Origin: Myroides guanonis
Lineage (GTDB): Bacteria; Bacteroidota; Bacteroidia; Flavobacteriales; Flavobacteriaceae
Direction: 5' to 3'
DNA: 64,000 nt
Assembly (NCBI RefSeq): GCF_900114085.1
Contig: NZ_FORU01000003.1
Coordinates: 1-64,000, forward strand
Shown: positions 47,759-57,412 of the stretch, in pieces
Layout: every line of letters starts with the position of its first letter
Position numbering within the stretch: position 1 is the first letter of the stretch
Position numbers and translations under genes: made by a program
Notes under the pieces: generated by a model
Database searches by the model: none
Told to the model about the DNA's origin: nothing
Seen by the model: the letters and a program-made list of their open reading frames with translations, nothing else

Positions 47759-49882
47759 ATGAACATGAGAAAAGATATTCAACATTTACATATAACCCCT
47801 CCTGCTACATCAAAAAACGATGAGGTTAGTTTTACAACAGCAGAGGGCATTGAGATTAAGAAAACATATAGTCAAGCCGATATAGACAACCTAGAACATT
47901 TAGACTTTGCAGCAGGTTTTGCACCTAACTTAAGAGGACCTTACGCAACCATGTATGTTCGCAGACCATGGACTGTTCGTCAATATGCAGGTTTCTCTAC
48001 AGCTGAAGAAAGTAATGCTTTTTACAGAAGAAACTTAGCTGCGGGTCAAAAAGGACTTTCTGTTGCCTTTGATTTAGCTACCCACAGAGGTTACGACTCT
48101 ACCCATGAACGCGTGGTTGGAGACGTTGGAAAAGCAGGTGTTGCCATAGACAGTGTGGAAGATATGAAAATACTTTTCGATCAAATCCCACTAGGTGAAA
48201 TGTCAGTTTCCATGACAATGAATGGTGCGGTTTTACCTATTATGGCATTCTATATAGTAGCTGCAATGGAGCAAGGCGTTGATCCAAAACTTCTTTCTGG
48301 AACAATCCAAAACGATATATTAAAGGAGTTTATGGTGCGTAACACATACATCTACCCTCCTACACCATCTATGAAAATTATTGCTGATATTTTTGAATAC
48401 ACCAGCAATAACATGCCTAAATTTAATTCAATTTCTATCTCTGGTTATCACATGCAAGAAGCAGGTGCAACAGCAGACATTGAATTAGCTTACACCTTAG
48501 CAGACGGATTAGAATACATCCGCACAGGATTAGCAACGGGAATGAAAATCGACGAATTCGCTCCTAGACTTTCTTTCTTCTGGGCTATCGGGATGAATCA
48601 CTTTATGGAAATAGCCAAAATGAGGGCGGGAAGAATGCTTTGGGCAAAACTATTAAAGCAATTCAATCCTGAAAGTGAAAAATCATTGGCTTTGCGTACG
48701 CACTGTCAAACATCAGGATGGAGTTTAACAGAGCAAGATCCTTTCAACAACGTAGCTCGTACGTGCATTGAAGCAGCTGCGGCAGCATTTGGAGGAACGC
48801 AATCATTACACACCAATGCGTTAGACGAAGCTATTGCATTACCTACAGACTTCTCAGCTAGAATCGCTAGAAATACTCAAATTTTTCTACAAGAAGAAAC
48901 TAAAATAACCAAAACCGTTGACCCTTGGGCAGGAAGTTTTTATATAGAAAGCTTAACGGCTGAAATTGCAGAAAAAGCTTGGGCTCTTATAGAAGAAGTA
49001 GAGGAATTAGGTGGAATGACCAAAGCGATTGAAGCAGGTATTCCTAAACTGAGAATTGAAGAGGCAGCGGCACGAAAACAAGCGCGTATAGACAGTGGTC
49101 AAGATATCATTGTTGGAGTAAATCAATACCGATTAAAACAAGAAGACCCACTTCACATTTTGGAGGTAGATAATCAAACCGTTCGAAAACAACAAATCGA
49201 GCGCCTTGAATCTATTAAAGAATCTAGAAACCAAGACCTAGTTAACAAAGCATTGGAAGATTTGACCAATGCGGCAAAGACAGGCGAAGGAAATTTGTTA
49301 TCTTTAGCAGTAGAAGCAGCCAAACATCGCGCAACTCTTGGAGAAATAAGCGATGCCTTGGAAACTGTTTTTGGCAGGTATAAAGCACAAATTAAATCGT
49401 TTAGTGGCGTGTATAGCAAAGAGATAAAAGACGACTCAAGTTTTGAGAAAGCGAAACAACTAGCAGACCAATTTGCAAAAATGGAAGGACGTCGTCCTCG
49501 TATTATGATTGCGAAAATGGGACAAGACGGTCATGACCGTGGTGCTAAAGTTGTTGCAACAGGATATGCCGATGTTGGTTTTGATGTAGACATTGGTCCA
49601 CTATTCCAAACCCCTGCTGAAGCAGCAAAACAAGCTGTAGAAAATGACGTTCATATATTAGGTGTTTCGTCTCTAGCAGCAGGTCATAAAACCTTGGTTC
49701 CTCAAGTAATCGAGGAGCTAAAGAAATATGGTAGAGAAGATATTATGGTTATTGTAGGAGGAGTAATCCCTGCACAAGACTATCAATACCTGTTTGACTC
49801 TGGTGCTGTGGCTGTATTTGGTCCAGGTACAAAAATTAGTGAAGCTGCTATTACAATTCTAGATATTCTAATTGGAGAATAA
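47759..49882 (+). CDS. mutB: Methylmalonyl-CoA mutase, large (alpha) subunit (707 aa)
   Basis: This is the catalytic, adenosylcobalamin-binding subunit. The substrate-binding barrel covers about 1-560, with [20 protein letters not shown] near residue 60 and [19 protein letters not shown]. The B12-binding domain covers about 570-707: [20 protein letters not shown] holds the DxHxxG motif whose histidine ligates cobalt, and [13 protein letters not shown] and [12 protein letters not shown] complete the Rossmann-like fold. The length matches the family. The start at 47759 has a second ATG two codons downstream. The operon ends with a strong terminator. Confidence 0.96.
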   Translation: MNMRKDIQHLHITPPATSKNDEVSFTTAEGIEIKKTYSQADIDNLEHLDFAAGFAPNLRGPYATMYVRRPWTVRQYAGFSTAEESNAFYRRNLAAGQKGLSVAFDLATHRGYDSTHERVVGDVGKAGVAIDSVEDMKILFDQIPLGEMSVSMTMNGAVLPIMAFYIVAAMEQGVDPKLLSGTIQNDILKEFMVRNTYIYPPTPSMKIIADIFEYTSNNMPKFNSISISGYHMQEAGATADIELAYTLADGLEYIRTGLATGMKIDEFAPRLSFFWAIGMNHFMEIAKMRAGRMLWAKLLKQFNPESEKSLALRTHCQTSGWSLTEQDPFNNVARTCIEAAAAAFGGTQSLHTNALDEAIALPTDFSARIARNTQIFLQEETKITKTVDPWAGSFYIESLTAEIAEKAWALIEEVEELGGMTKAIEAGIPKLRIEEAAARKQARIDSGQDIIVGVNQYRLKQEDPLHILEVDNQTVRKQQIERLESIKESRNQDLVNKALEDLTNAAKTGEGNLLSLAVEAAKHRATLGEISDALETVFGRYKAQIKSFSGVYSKEIKDDSSFEKAKQLADQFAKMEGRRPRIMIAKMGQDGHDRGAKVVATGYADVGFDVDIGPLFQTPAEAAKQAVENDVHILGVSSLAAGHKTLVPQVIEELKKYGREDIMVIVGGVIPAQDYQYLFDSGAVAVFGPGTKISEAAITILDILIGE

Positions 49883-49908
49883 AAGAAAGAAGTTTTTCTC
49901 ATAAATAT

Positions 49909-49946
49909 AAAATCCCGTAACAACTCAATCGTTACGGGATTTTTTA
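49909..49946. terminator. Bidirectional terminator between mutB and the TonB-type receptor gene
   Basis: A perfect 13-bp stem, AAAATCCCGTAAC (49909-49921) with GTTACGGGATTTT (49931-49943), is followed by a T run on the plus strand and preceded by an A-rich run for the minus strand. It can serve both convergent operons. Confidence 0.92.
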
Positions 49947-49949
49947 TTT

Positions 49950-52607
49950 TTAAAAATTAAATCGAACCGAGAATAAAACCTGAGCGGGTCTTAATTTAAA
50001 TTTAGTTGCTGAGGTTTGAATAGAATTGATTATAACCTCCTCATACTCTTTGGTGTTTAATATATTTTGCCACTCTATTTCAAAATCAATTTTTTTCTTA
50101 TCCCATTTATAACGATACATTACGTCCATAAAGCGGTTGGAAAAGGTTTGATGGTCAAAGGTGTTTTCCCTATAATCTAACCACCAAGTAATACTGTGAT
50201 TTTTTATTGGAAAAGCATCTATTCGAACATTTTGACTATGAGAATAACTGTTTGTCTTTAATGCAGTATCTAGTCGTTGTGATTGACCGTAATTTGCTTT
50301 ATACGTAAGATTCATCCAATCGTAATGATTATTTGTTATTTCTAACCCATAACCATAATTGTACATGCTAATATCGCGCAAGCTTTCATTAATCAAACTT
50401 TCGCTTTTGTTTTTAGTAAACGTAAAACTCCCCTTTATATTGGTACTCCAATCGCTTATAAATTTACCGATATTTAAGTTTGCCGATTGACTAACACTTG
50501 TATTATCACGTTCAATAGCTTCAATAATTTGTTGTCCGTTCTCATCTATTTTACTTCCGTACAACAACTTATTTTCACTACTGCTTACAGAGGCACCCCC
50601 ATTCATAAAAATACCATTAAACGGATTTTTATATTCCATATTAAGATTAGACGAATACGTTCTTGAGCTTTCTATTTTACTTTGATAAGCACTAAAGTCT
50701 AAACTGCTAAATACATAATTTGGAAAAAGCTGACTCAAAGGAGTAAAGTGAGTAGAAGTACGAGCGCCTCCTCTAAACGTCCATCTACTAGTTGCGCGAT
50801 AGGTTGTTCCAATAGACGGTTCAAAAGTGAGTGCATTCTTGGTATTCTTTACGTCTTCTACTTTGTCTTTCAAATCAAAAACTTTCCATTGAATCGGTAA
50901 GTTGATATTAAAATCCCATTTAACGCCTTTGTAATTAAAAGAAGTTCTAGCTGCATTTTCTAAACGATTGTAGTTTAAATCATTTATGTATCGTTTGCCA
51001 ACGCTTTCCCGAACCGTATCTTTTCCATACAAATCGGTATCAATAGTACTGTTTTCATATAAAATACTGTACTCTTCAGTCAAAGTCCATTTTCTAAGTT
51101 TCCAAGAGAGAGAAAATGCATTCTGCGTATAAAAAGTATTGTCTACATACATTTGGTCTAACGCTGTGTAAGGAGCTGTAAAATCGTTAGGTGTGTTTAA
51201 AAATTGTGTAGGACTTACCGTATAATTTTGTCTATCTTGATTTACATTTACAATAGACCTAAAATTAATAAACTTGTCGTTCTTTAAGGGAATTAGCGTG
51301 CTTAACGTATTCTGTAAATTATAAGAAGGAGACTGCGTCATTTGAGTCAACGGATCTTCATTAATCGCTAAAACTCCCCTTGCCTTTTGTCTGTTGAGTG
51401 AGAAGGAGAATACATCTTTCAAATAATTATCTTTGTTATTTCTAGTAAAAGTAAATTGAGAATTGAGTTTCTCCGTAAACCAAACGCTTTCATTCTTTCT
51501 GCTATAACGAATAATCTCTCCATTTGCCGAATCTGTTAATCCATTTCTAATCTCCGTGTACTGTTCTCCAGTTCGCTCTACCTCACTATTGTAATAATAA
51601 AAGTTAATGCGCAACTCTAAATCTTTATTTAGGTTAAACACAGTATTGCCCGATGCATAATGAGACGTATTAAAAAGGTAACGTGAGTTGTCAATATTCG
51701 GTATGGGTGTTTCTGCGATACGCAATTGATTGCCAAACGTTTTCCAATAATTAAGAATATCAAAAGAACCATAACTTCCAAAACCATCTAAACTTCCTCC
51801 AAGACTTTGTCCCGTATTATTGGTTCTATAACTAAACGCGTACTGCAACTCTTTTGTAAACAACATAGGCGTTACATCTGCTTTCCACAAAAGAGGCCCT
51901 GCCCCAACACCTAGCTTTCCGCTACCGCTAAAACTAACGCTCTTTTTCAAGCGAATGTTTATAGCAGGACTGTCTGACCCTACCTTATCTTCCAACATTT
52001 TAATAGGTTGATGGTTCTCTAAAACCTCTAACTTGCTCACATGCATATTCGGTAAAGCTTGGGTGATGGTGCTGTATTTGCCCCCCATTAAATCTTTGCC
52101 CTCAACATAGAACTTATTAATTGTCTTCCCTTGATATTTAATCTCTCCTCCTAGTCCTACCTCAATACCCGGCATTTTCTTAAGCACATCTTCTAACACC
52201 CGATCATTCTTTCCTGCAAAAGCATTCAAATCAAAAACAATGGTATCGTTCTGTTGCGTAATTACCGATGCTTTGACCACAATTTCTTCTAACTCCGTAA
52301 CTTCCGATTCTACTTTCAAAAGTAACTCTTGCGTTTTAGCAGCAACCACCGTGTTTAAAACACGATAATTCATAGCACTTACACGCACATTTACTTCCTT
52401 TAAATCGGTTTTAAGCGCAATGGAAAAAACACCTAACTCATCTAGTAAATCATAGGCGATAACCGCTTTTGTCTCTAGATTTTCTACAGAAACAGTTGCA
52501 AAACTTACGGGTCCTCCTTGCTCATTAAGTACTTTACCGCTTAATACGGTCTGTCCGTGCGAAAACCACGATAGCACGCAAAAAGAAATTATAAAAAGGT
52601 ATTTCAT
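49950..52607 (-). CDS. TonB-receptor-like outer-membrane barrel with carboxypeptidase-regulatory domain (885 aa)
   Basis: This is an outer-membrane protein. A signal peptide covers about residues 1-18 (MKYLFIISFCVLSWFSHG). A carboxypeptidase-regulatory-like beta domain follows at about 20-105 (VLSGKVLNEQGGPVSFATVS). A plug-like domain lies at about 125-220 (RVLEDVLKKMPGIEVGLGGE, then INIRLKK). A long beta-barrel with alternating strands extends to the C-terminus, ending in a Phe (LRPAQVLFSVRFNF). No clear TonB box is visible, and no SusD-like lipoprotein is nearby, so classical glycan import is unlikely. It is the last gene of the operon with four GLPGLI-family genes, 28 bp after the nearest, so they probably work together at the outer membrane. 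The substrate is unknown. Confidence 0.85.
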   Translation of the reverse strand: MKYLFIISFCVLSWFSHGQTVLSGKVLNEQGGPVSFATVSVENLETKAVIAYDLLDELGVFSIALKTDLKEVNVRVSAMNYRVLNTVVAAKTQELLLKVESEVTELEEIVVKASVITQQNDTIVFDLNAFAGKNDRVLEDVLKKMPGIEVGLGGEIKYQGKTINKFYVEGKDLMGGKYSTITQALPNMHVSKLEVLENHQPIKMLEDKVGSDSPAINIRLKKSVSFSGSGKLGVGAGPLLWKADVTPMLFTKELQYAFSYRTNNTGQSLGGSLDGFGSYGSFDILNYWKTFGNQLRIAETPIPNIDNSRYLFNTSHYASGNTVFNLNKDLELRINFYYYNSEVERTGEQYTEIRNGLTDSANGEIIRYSRKNESVWFTEKLNSQFTFTRNNKDNYLKDVFSFSLNRQKARGVLAINEDPLTQMTQSPSYNLQNTLSTLIPLKNDKFINFRSIVNVNQDRQNYTVSPTQFLNTPNDFTAPYTALDQMYVDNTFYTQNAFSLSWKLRKWTLTEEYSILYENSTIDTDLYGKDTVRESVGKRYINDLNYNRLENAARTSFNYKGVKWDFNINLPIQWKVFDLKDKVEDVKNTKNALTFEPSIGTTYRATSRWTFRGGARTSTHFTPLSQLFPNYVFSSLDFSAYQSKIESSRTYSSNLNMEYKNPFNGIFMNGGASVSSSENKLLYGSKIDENGQQIIEAIERDNTSVSQSANLNIGKFISDWSTNIKGSFTFTKNKSESLINESLRDISMYNYGYGLEITNNHYDWMNLTYKANYGQSQRLDTALKTNSYSHSQNVRIDAFPIKNHSITWWLDYRENTFDHQTFSNRFMDVMYRYKWDKKKIDFEIEWQNILNTKEYEEVIINSIQTSATKFKLRPAQVLFSVRFNF

Positions 52608-52635
52608 TAAAGTGTTTTAAGAGGATTAGACAACC

Positions 52636-53427
52636 TTATTCTAATTCGATAGGATTGGGTTCTTTGCCAAACTTCTTAGTCATCTGCTCACGTACATTCG
52701 GATCTTCAGTTTCATTTGCCCAATGACTTCCCTGTTCTGCAATCACTTGCAACATATTCTTATTGGTATTTGCCTTTTTAATTTGCTTAAATTCCTTTTC
52801 GTTAATTTTTTCTGCATTTGGAATATCAGTAAACCAAAACGTAGTTATTTTAGCACTATTTAAAAACTCAAACACATAATCTTCCTCACTATCCATAACC
52901 TTTACCACAAAGCCCGGAAGGTTTTTAAACTTATATGGACCATCAATCAAAGGAATCTCTTTTGTAAACCAAGCTGTCCATTGACGTCCTCCGATTTTAG
53001 ATGTTGCTTTTTGAACCTGAAGACCGTTATAGTCTTCTAGTTCACGAGAAATTTCCCATCCTTCTACCAAGTAACCTTGTTGAACCGCAAATAACTGCAA
53101 CGAATTTAATCGTTCTAAAGTTGTAAGCTGTTTGTTTTCCCTAATAACCGCCAACCAAGTAAACTGTGATTCTGAAACATCGTCTTCTTCATCACTTATT
53201 TCTGCCTCTATCATGGCTAAAGTAGTAGCAGGCATACAACGCGAAGTATTTTCCAACACATCTAAATACAGTTCTTCTACTATAGGTGTTTGAGTTACAC
53301 CTTCTTTTTTATCAAATGGTTTAAACGTCGCTTGATACGTATAGCGCATTACTTCTTTCGAATCTTGCGCAAAACTTGTAACTGTAAAAAGTGCTACAGT
53401 TAGTAAACACAAAGCTTTCTTTATCAT
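52636..53427 (-). CDS. GLPGLI-family secreted protein, divergent copy (263 aa)
   Basis: This is an exported protein of the GLPGLI family, whose function is not established. A signal peptide covers about residues 1-20 (MIKKALCLLTVALFTVTSFA). The family signature appears as IDGPYKFKNLPGFVVKVMD around residue 165, after the preceding block WTAWFTKEIP. It is the most divergent of four tandem copies: it lacks the shared KKQGD-NYIE tail of the others and ends in NPIELE. It is the copy closest to the outer-membrane barrel gene and is separated from its neighbour by 11 bp. Confidence 0.85.
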   Translation of the reverse strand: MIKKALCLLTVALFTVTSFAQDSKEVMRYTYQATFKPFDKKEGVTQTPIVEELYLDVLENTSRCMPATTLAMIEAEISDEEDDVSESQFTWLAVIRENKQLTTLERLNSLQLFAVQQGYLVEGWEISRELEDYNGLQVQKATSKIGGRQWTAWFTKEIPLIDGPYKFKNLPGFVVKVMDSEEDYVFEFLNSAKITTFWFTDIPNAEKINEKEFKQIKKANTNKNMLQVIAEQGSHWANETEDPNVREQMTKKFGKEPNPIELE

Positions 53428-53438
53428 AATAGTTTCTT

Positions 53439-54242
53439 TTAAAGTTTTTCTATGTAATTATTAGAGTCTCCTTGCTTTTTACTTATTTTTTGTTTGTACT
53501 CAGAACTAACCTCTGACATTAATCGTATGCCACGTTCGCCAAGTATTTGCTCCATACTCTTATTAGCAGCAACCTCTCTAAGCTTTTTTAATTCTGATTT
53601 TTTTATCACATTCGCAGTTTCATAATTTTCATATTCTATTATCGTTTGTGCTTTTTCACTCTTGGTGAACTCAAACAAATAGTCCCCATCGGCACTTGCT
53701 GCTTTCACCACAAAACCCGGCAGGTTTTTAAATTTATAAGGTCCTTCCATCAAGGGGATTTCTTTTGTAAACCATACCGTCCACAAACGCCCACCAAAAT
53801 CTGCCGTCGCTTTTTGAACTTTCATGCCTTCGTAATCACTTAGTTCCGAAGAAATATCCCATGTAATACTATTTAAAGATTCTTCAGTTTTAAAGAAAAA
53901 AGCACCAACAAGACTAAAAGAAAAAACGTTTTGCCTCTCTTTCTGAATCACCCAATTTTGTCCAAGTGGTGGAAGGTCAGAAACTATTCTATTTTCTAGT
54001 GGTGATATATTTTTTTTATCAATAATTAAAAACTCAATAACCTTAACTCTTTCTTCCGTTGCAAAGCGAGAGTTATTATCCCACACATCTAAAAAGGTAG
54101 TATCTTCAATAATGATGTCTTTTTCAATTTGTGGTTTATAGGTCATTTTGTATTCATAGCGCATTACGTCTTTAAACTCTTGAGCATAGCTAGCAACTAC
54201 AATCCCTAGCGCAGTTACTAGGCATAAAACGTTTTTCAGCAT
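53439..54242 (-). CDS. GLPGLI-family secreted protein, tandem copy 2 (267 aa)
   Basis: This is an exported GLPGLI-family protein. A signal peptide covers about residues 1-20 (MLKNVLCLVTALGIVVASYA). The block RYEYKMTYKP follows the mature N-terminus, LDVWDNNSRFATEERVK lies near residue 50, and the signature MEGPYKFKNLPGFVVKAASA near residue 170. It has the same length as the next copy (267 residues) and the same tail (KKQGDSNNYIEKL), marking a tandem duplication. The function of the family is unknown. Association with the downstream barrel gene is the main clue. Confidence 0.87.
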   Translation of the reverse strand: MLKNVLCLVTALGIVVASYAQEFKDVMRYEYKMTYKPQIEKDIIIEDTTFLDVWDNNSRFATEERVKVIEFLIIDKKNISPLENRIVSDLPPLGQNWVIQKERQNVFSFSLVGAFFFKTEESLNSITWDISSELSDYEGMKVQKATADFGGRLWTVWFTKEIPLMEGPYKFKNLPGFVVKAASADGDYLFEFTKSEKAQTIIEYENYETANVIKKSELKKLREVAANKSMEQILGERGIRLMSEVSSEYKQKISKKQGDSNNYIEKL

Positions 54243-54253
54243 AGGATAAAGTA

Positions 54254-55057
54254 TTATAGTTTTTCTATGTAATTATTAGAATCTCCTTGTTTTTTGTTCA
54301 AATCTCGTTCAAACTCAGGATTATCAATTATATTCATGGTTACCCCTTGTTCTGCATAAATCTGTCTTTTACTTTTATTTGCGACAAGTTTTCTAAGCTT
54401 TTTTAACTCGACATCATTTATTTCAGCAGCATTTTCATAATTATGATACTTCAATACTGTTTGTGCTTTTTCACTCTTGTTAAACTCAAATAAATAATCA
54501 CCATCGGCAGAAGCTGCCTTTACCACAAAACCCGGTAGATTCTTAAATTTGTATGGACCTTCTAACAAAGGTATTTCTTTCGTAAACCAAACTGTCCAAG
54601 AACGTCCTTTATAATCTCCCGTTGCTTTTTGCACTTGCATACCTTCATAATTACTTAGTTCTTCTGTAATATTCCATGTAATGGTATTCAGTATTTCTTT
54701 TGTTTTTAGGAAAGTAGAACCAACGCGATTATAATAATAAACGCTTTGCTGTTCTTTTTGAATCATCCAATTCTGTCCAGAAGTTTCCTTATTAGGCCCC
54801 CATAAGGTTTCACGTCTAAATATGGCATTCTTATCATCGGATACAAACTCTATAAACTTCACTCGTTCTTCTGATGCAAACCGAGAATTATTATCCCACA
54901 CATCTAAAAAGGTAATATCTTCAATAAGAGTATCTTTTTCAGTTTGAGGCCTATACGTCATTTTATATTCATAGCGCATTACCTCTTTAAACTCTTGTGC
55001 ATAACTTGAAACAGTAAAACTCAGTACAGTTACTAAGCATAAAATATTCTTTATCAT
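54254..55057 (-). CDS. GLPGLI-family secreted protein, tandem copy 3 (267 aa)
   Basis: This is an exported GLPGLI-family protein. A signal peptide covers about residues 1-20 (MIKNILCLVTVLSFTVSSYA). It shares RYEYKMTYRPQTEKD, DVWDNNSRFASEERVKFIEF, the signature LEGPYKFKNLPGFVVKAASA and the tail KKQGDSNNYIEKL with copies 2 and 4. Differences cluster around residues 70-120 (for example RRETLWGPNKETSG) and in the stretch after the signature. That suggests these regions were free to diverge after duplication. It is separated from both neighbours by 11 bp. Confidence 0.87.
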   Translation of the reverse strand: MIKNILCLVTVLSFTVSSYAQEFKEVMRYEYKMTYRPQTEKDTLIEDITFLDVWDNNSRFASEERVKFIEFVSDDKNAIFRRETLWGPNKETSGQNWMIQKEQQSVYYYNRVGSTFLKTKEILNTITWNITEELSNYEGMQVQKATGDYKGRSWTVWFTKEIPLLEGPYKFKNLPGFVVKAASADGDYLFEFNKSEKAQTVLKYHNYENAAEINDVELKKLRKLVANKSKRQIYAEQGVTMNIIDNPEFERDLNKKQGDSNNYIEKL

Positions 55058-55068
55058 AATAGTATCTA

Positions 55069-55872
55069 TTAAAGTCTTTCTATATAATTATCAGGGTCTC
55101 CTTGCTTCTTATTTAATTGTTGTTCTAAATTAAGATCATCATAAGTCAGTACTTTCACACCTTGTTCCGCAAACGTTTGTTTTAGACTTTTGTTAGCTGC
55201 AATTTCTCTAAGCTTCTTTAATTCTGAAACACTTATCACAGTTGCTGTTTCATAATTATGATATTTCAAAACTGTTTGTACTTTTTCGCTTTTCGCAAAC
55301 TCAAACAGATAATCGCCATCTGCACTTTCTGCTTTTACTACAAATCCAGGTAAATTCTTAAACTTATAAGGTCCATCTATTAAAGGTATATCTTGGGTGA
55401 ACCACACTGTCCATGAACGTCCACCAAAATCAGCCATTGCTTTTTGTACTTTCATGCCTTCATAATCGCTTATTTCAGAAGATATATCCCAAGTAATAAT
55501 ATTCAAGGATTCAACTGTCTTTAAAAAAGAAGAACCAACACGACTGTAATAATAAACACTTCTTTTTTCTTTCTGAATCACCCAATTCTGACCTGAAGTC
55601 TTACCGCCAGGAGCTTGTATACTTTCACGTCTAAACAATGCATTCTTTTCATCTGATACAAATTCAATAAACTTTACTCGCTCTTCTGATGCAAACCGAG
55701 AGCTATTGTCCCATACATCTAAATACACATTTTCATTCTTCACAATATCACTACCAACAATAGGCTTAAACGTCATTTTGTATTCATAACGCATTACCTC
55801 TTTAAACTCTTGAGACCAACTAATAAAGGGAATAATCAAAAAGGACAAGCAAATTATTTTTTTTCTAATCAT
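55069..55872 (-). CDS. GLPGLI-family secreted protein, first gene of the operon (267 aa)
   Basis: This is an exported GLPGLI-family protein. The open frame extends to 55926. I chose the ATG ending at 55872 because it gives a clean signal peptide (MIRKKIICLSFLIIPFISWS) and a length of exactly 267 residues, the same as its two tandem copies. It has the family signature IDGPYKFKNLPGFVVKAESA, the block DVWDNSSRFASEERVKFIEF, and a tail KKQGDPDNYIERL slightly different from the others. It is the first gene of the minus-strand operon that ends in the TonB-receptor-like barrel. Confidence 0.87.
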   Translation of the reverse strand: MIRKKIICLSFLIIPFISWSQEFKEVMRYEYKMTFKPIVGSDIVKNENVYLDVWDNSSRFASEERVKFIEFVSDEKNALFRRESIQAPGGKTSGQNWVIQKEKRSVYYYSRVGSSFLKTVESLNIITWDISSEISDYEGMKVQKAMADFGGRSWTVWFTQDIPLIDGPYKFKNLPGFVVKAESADGDYLFEFAKSEKVQTVLKYHNYETATVISVSELKKLREIAANKSLKQTFAEQGVKVLTYDDLNLEQQLNKKQGDPDNYIERL

Positions 55873-56030
55873 AGTGTTATAATTTAAAAAGTAAACGAAC
55901 TTAACTTTTAAATATTGTTTTAACAAAAAATTACTCTAAAATAATTAAAAAAAACTTAATTCTGTCATACTATAAACGAGTCTATATAGAGTCTTTAATT
56001 GTTTTTTAAACAAACTTCATTCAAATCGCG

Positions 56031-56038
56031 TACCTTTG
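56031..56038 (+). promoter_or_regulatory. -7 box for the DEAD-box helicase gene
   Basis: TACCTTTG matches TAnnTTTG and lies 22 bp before the ATG at 56061. The nearest upstream TTG is 29 bp away, too far for a normal -33 element. Confidence 0.5.
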
Positions 56039-56060
56039 CCCAAAATACCTATCATATTAT

Positions 56061-57311
56061 ATGACATTCGAAGAATTAAACTTAAATACAAACATACTCA
56101 AAGCGGTTAGCGAAATGGGGTATACAGAACCTACTCCCATTCAAGCACAGGCTATCCCAATTATATTAAAAGAATTAGACCTTATCGGTTGTGCTCAAAC
56201 GGGAACTGGAAAAACAGCTGCTTTTGCTATCCCAATGATTCACTACCTACACAATATAGGAAACAGCTCCAAAAGATCTAAAAAAGCAAGAGCTTTAGTG
56301 GTTACACCAACTAGAGAATTAGCTTTACAAATCGGTGAAAACTTTGAAGCATATGCAAAGTACACTAATATTACACAAGCTACCATTTTTGGCGGTGTGT
56401 CTCAAATTCCACAAGTAGAACAATTGCGAAAAGGAGCTGATATTATTATTGGTACTCCTGGTCGTTTATTAGACTTACAAAAGCAAGGACATTTAGATTT
56501 AGATCATCTACACTTTTTGGTATTAGATGAAGCAGATCAGATGTTGGATATGGGATTCATAAATGATGTGAAAAAAATCATTAAGCTTACTCCAGATAAC
56601 AGACAAACTTTGTTATTCTCTGCAACGATGCCTATGGCTATTCGTGAATTAGCAGACAGTTTTCTTAAAAAACCAAAATACGTTAGCGTTGCAGCTATTT
56701 CTTCAACAGCAGAGACGGTTAAACAACAAGTATATTTCGTTGAGAAAACAGATAAAAGAAAATTGCTTTATCATTTGATTCGCAACGAAAACCTAAACAA
56801 TTTATTGGTTTTCTCTAGAACAAAACACGGAGCAGACAATGTAGTAAAATACCTAAAGAAAAATGGTGTTGAAGCTGCGGCTATCCACGGTGATAAGTCA
56901 CAGGGAGCTCGCCAGCGCGCATTGGAAAACTTTAAAAACAAAGAATGTACTGTATTAGTAGCAACGGATATTGCAGCTAGAGGAATTGACATCGATCAAT
57001 TACCCTATGTAATTAACTTTGACCTTCCAAACATCCCAGAATCATACGTCCACCGTATTGGTAGAACAGGACGTGCTGGTAACTCAGGTTTAGCAATTTC
57101 TTTCTGTTCTAAAGACGAAAAGACATATTGGACCGATATTCTAAAACTTACTCAAGCGAGCGTGAAAACGATTTCTGACCATCCTTATCCTTGGACAGAT
57201 GATCCAAACGCTAAAACAGAACCTACAAAAGAAAATGGTTCTAATAAAAAAGCAAAGAGCAATTCTAGAAAATCAGAAAGTTCTAAAAAGAATAAAAAAC
57301 GTTGGTACTAA
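56061..57311 (+). CDS. DEAD-box ATP-dependent RNA helicase, RhlE-like (416 aa)
   Basis: This helicase unwinds short RNA duplexes in ribosome assembly or RNA decay. All core motifs are present: the Q motif (GYTEPTPIQAQAIPIIL), motif I AQTGTGKTAAF, Ia PTRELALQ, TPGRLLD, motif II DEAD, motif III SAT, and the C-terminal ARGIDI and HRIGRTGRAG. The tail from about residue 375 is rich in Lys, Ser and Asn, as in RhlE-like proteins that bind RNA non-specifically. The stop codon lies inside the terminator hairpin. Confidence 0.95.
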   Translation: MTFEELNLNTNILKAVSEMGYTEPTPIQAQAIPIILKELDLIGCAQTGTGKTAAFAIPMIHYLHNIGNSSKRSKKARALVVTPTRELALQIGENFEAYAKYTNITQATIFGGVSQIPQVEQLRKGADIIIGTPGRLLDLQKQGHLDLDHLHFLVLDEADQMLDMGFINDVKKIIKLTPDNRQTLLFSATMPMAIRELADSFLKKPKYVSVAAISSTAETVKQQVYFVEKTDKRKLLYHLIRNENLNNLLVFSRTKHGADNVVKYLKKNGVEAAAIHGDKSQGARQRALENFKNKECTVLVATDIAARGIDIDQLPYVINFDLPNIPESYVHRIGRTGRAGNSGLAISFCSKDEKTYWTDILKLTQASVKTISDHPYPWTDDPNAKTEPTKENGSNKKAKSNSRKSESSKKNKKRWY

Positions 57312-57324
57312 CCAGCGTTTTTGC
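57295..57324 (+). terminator. Terminator of the helicase gene, overlapping its last codons and stop
   Basis: AAAAACGTTGGT (57295-57306) and ACCAGCGTTTTT (57311-57322) form a 12-bp stem with one G-U pair and a 4-nt loop. The left arm encodes the last residues and the loop and right arm hold the TAA. Confidence 0.85.
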
Positions 57325-57412
57325 TTTTACAATGGTTTCTATTTAATCCTCAACTAGTATCGTTACACCAAAAAAAGTATCTTTACTTTTCCAAACTCCT
57401 TATGCTATTTAT

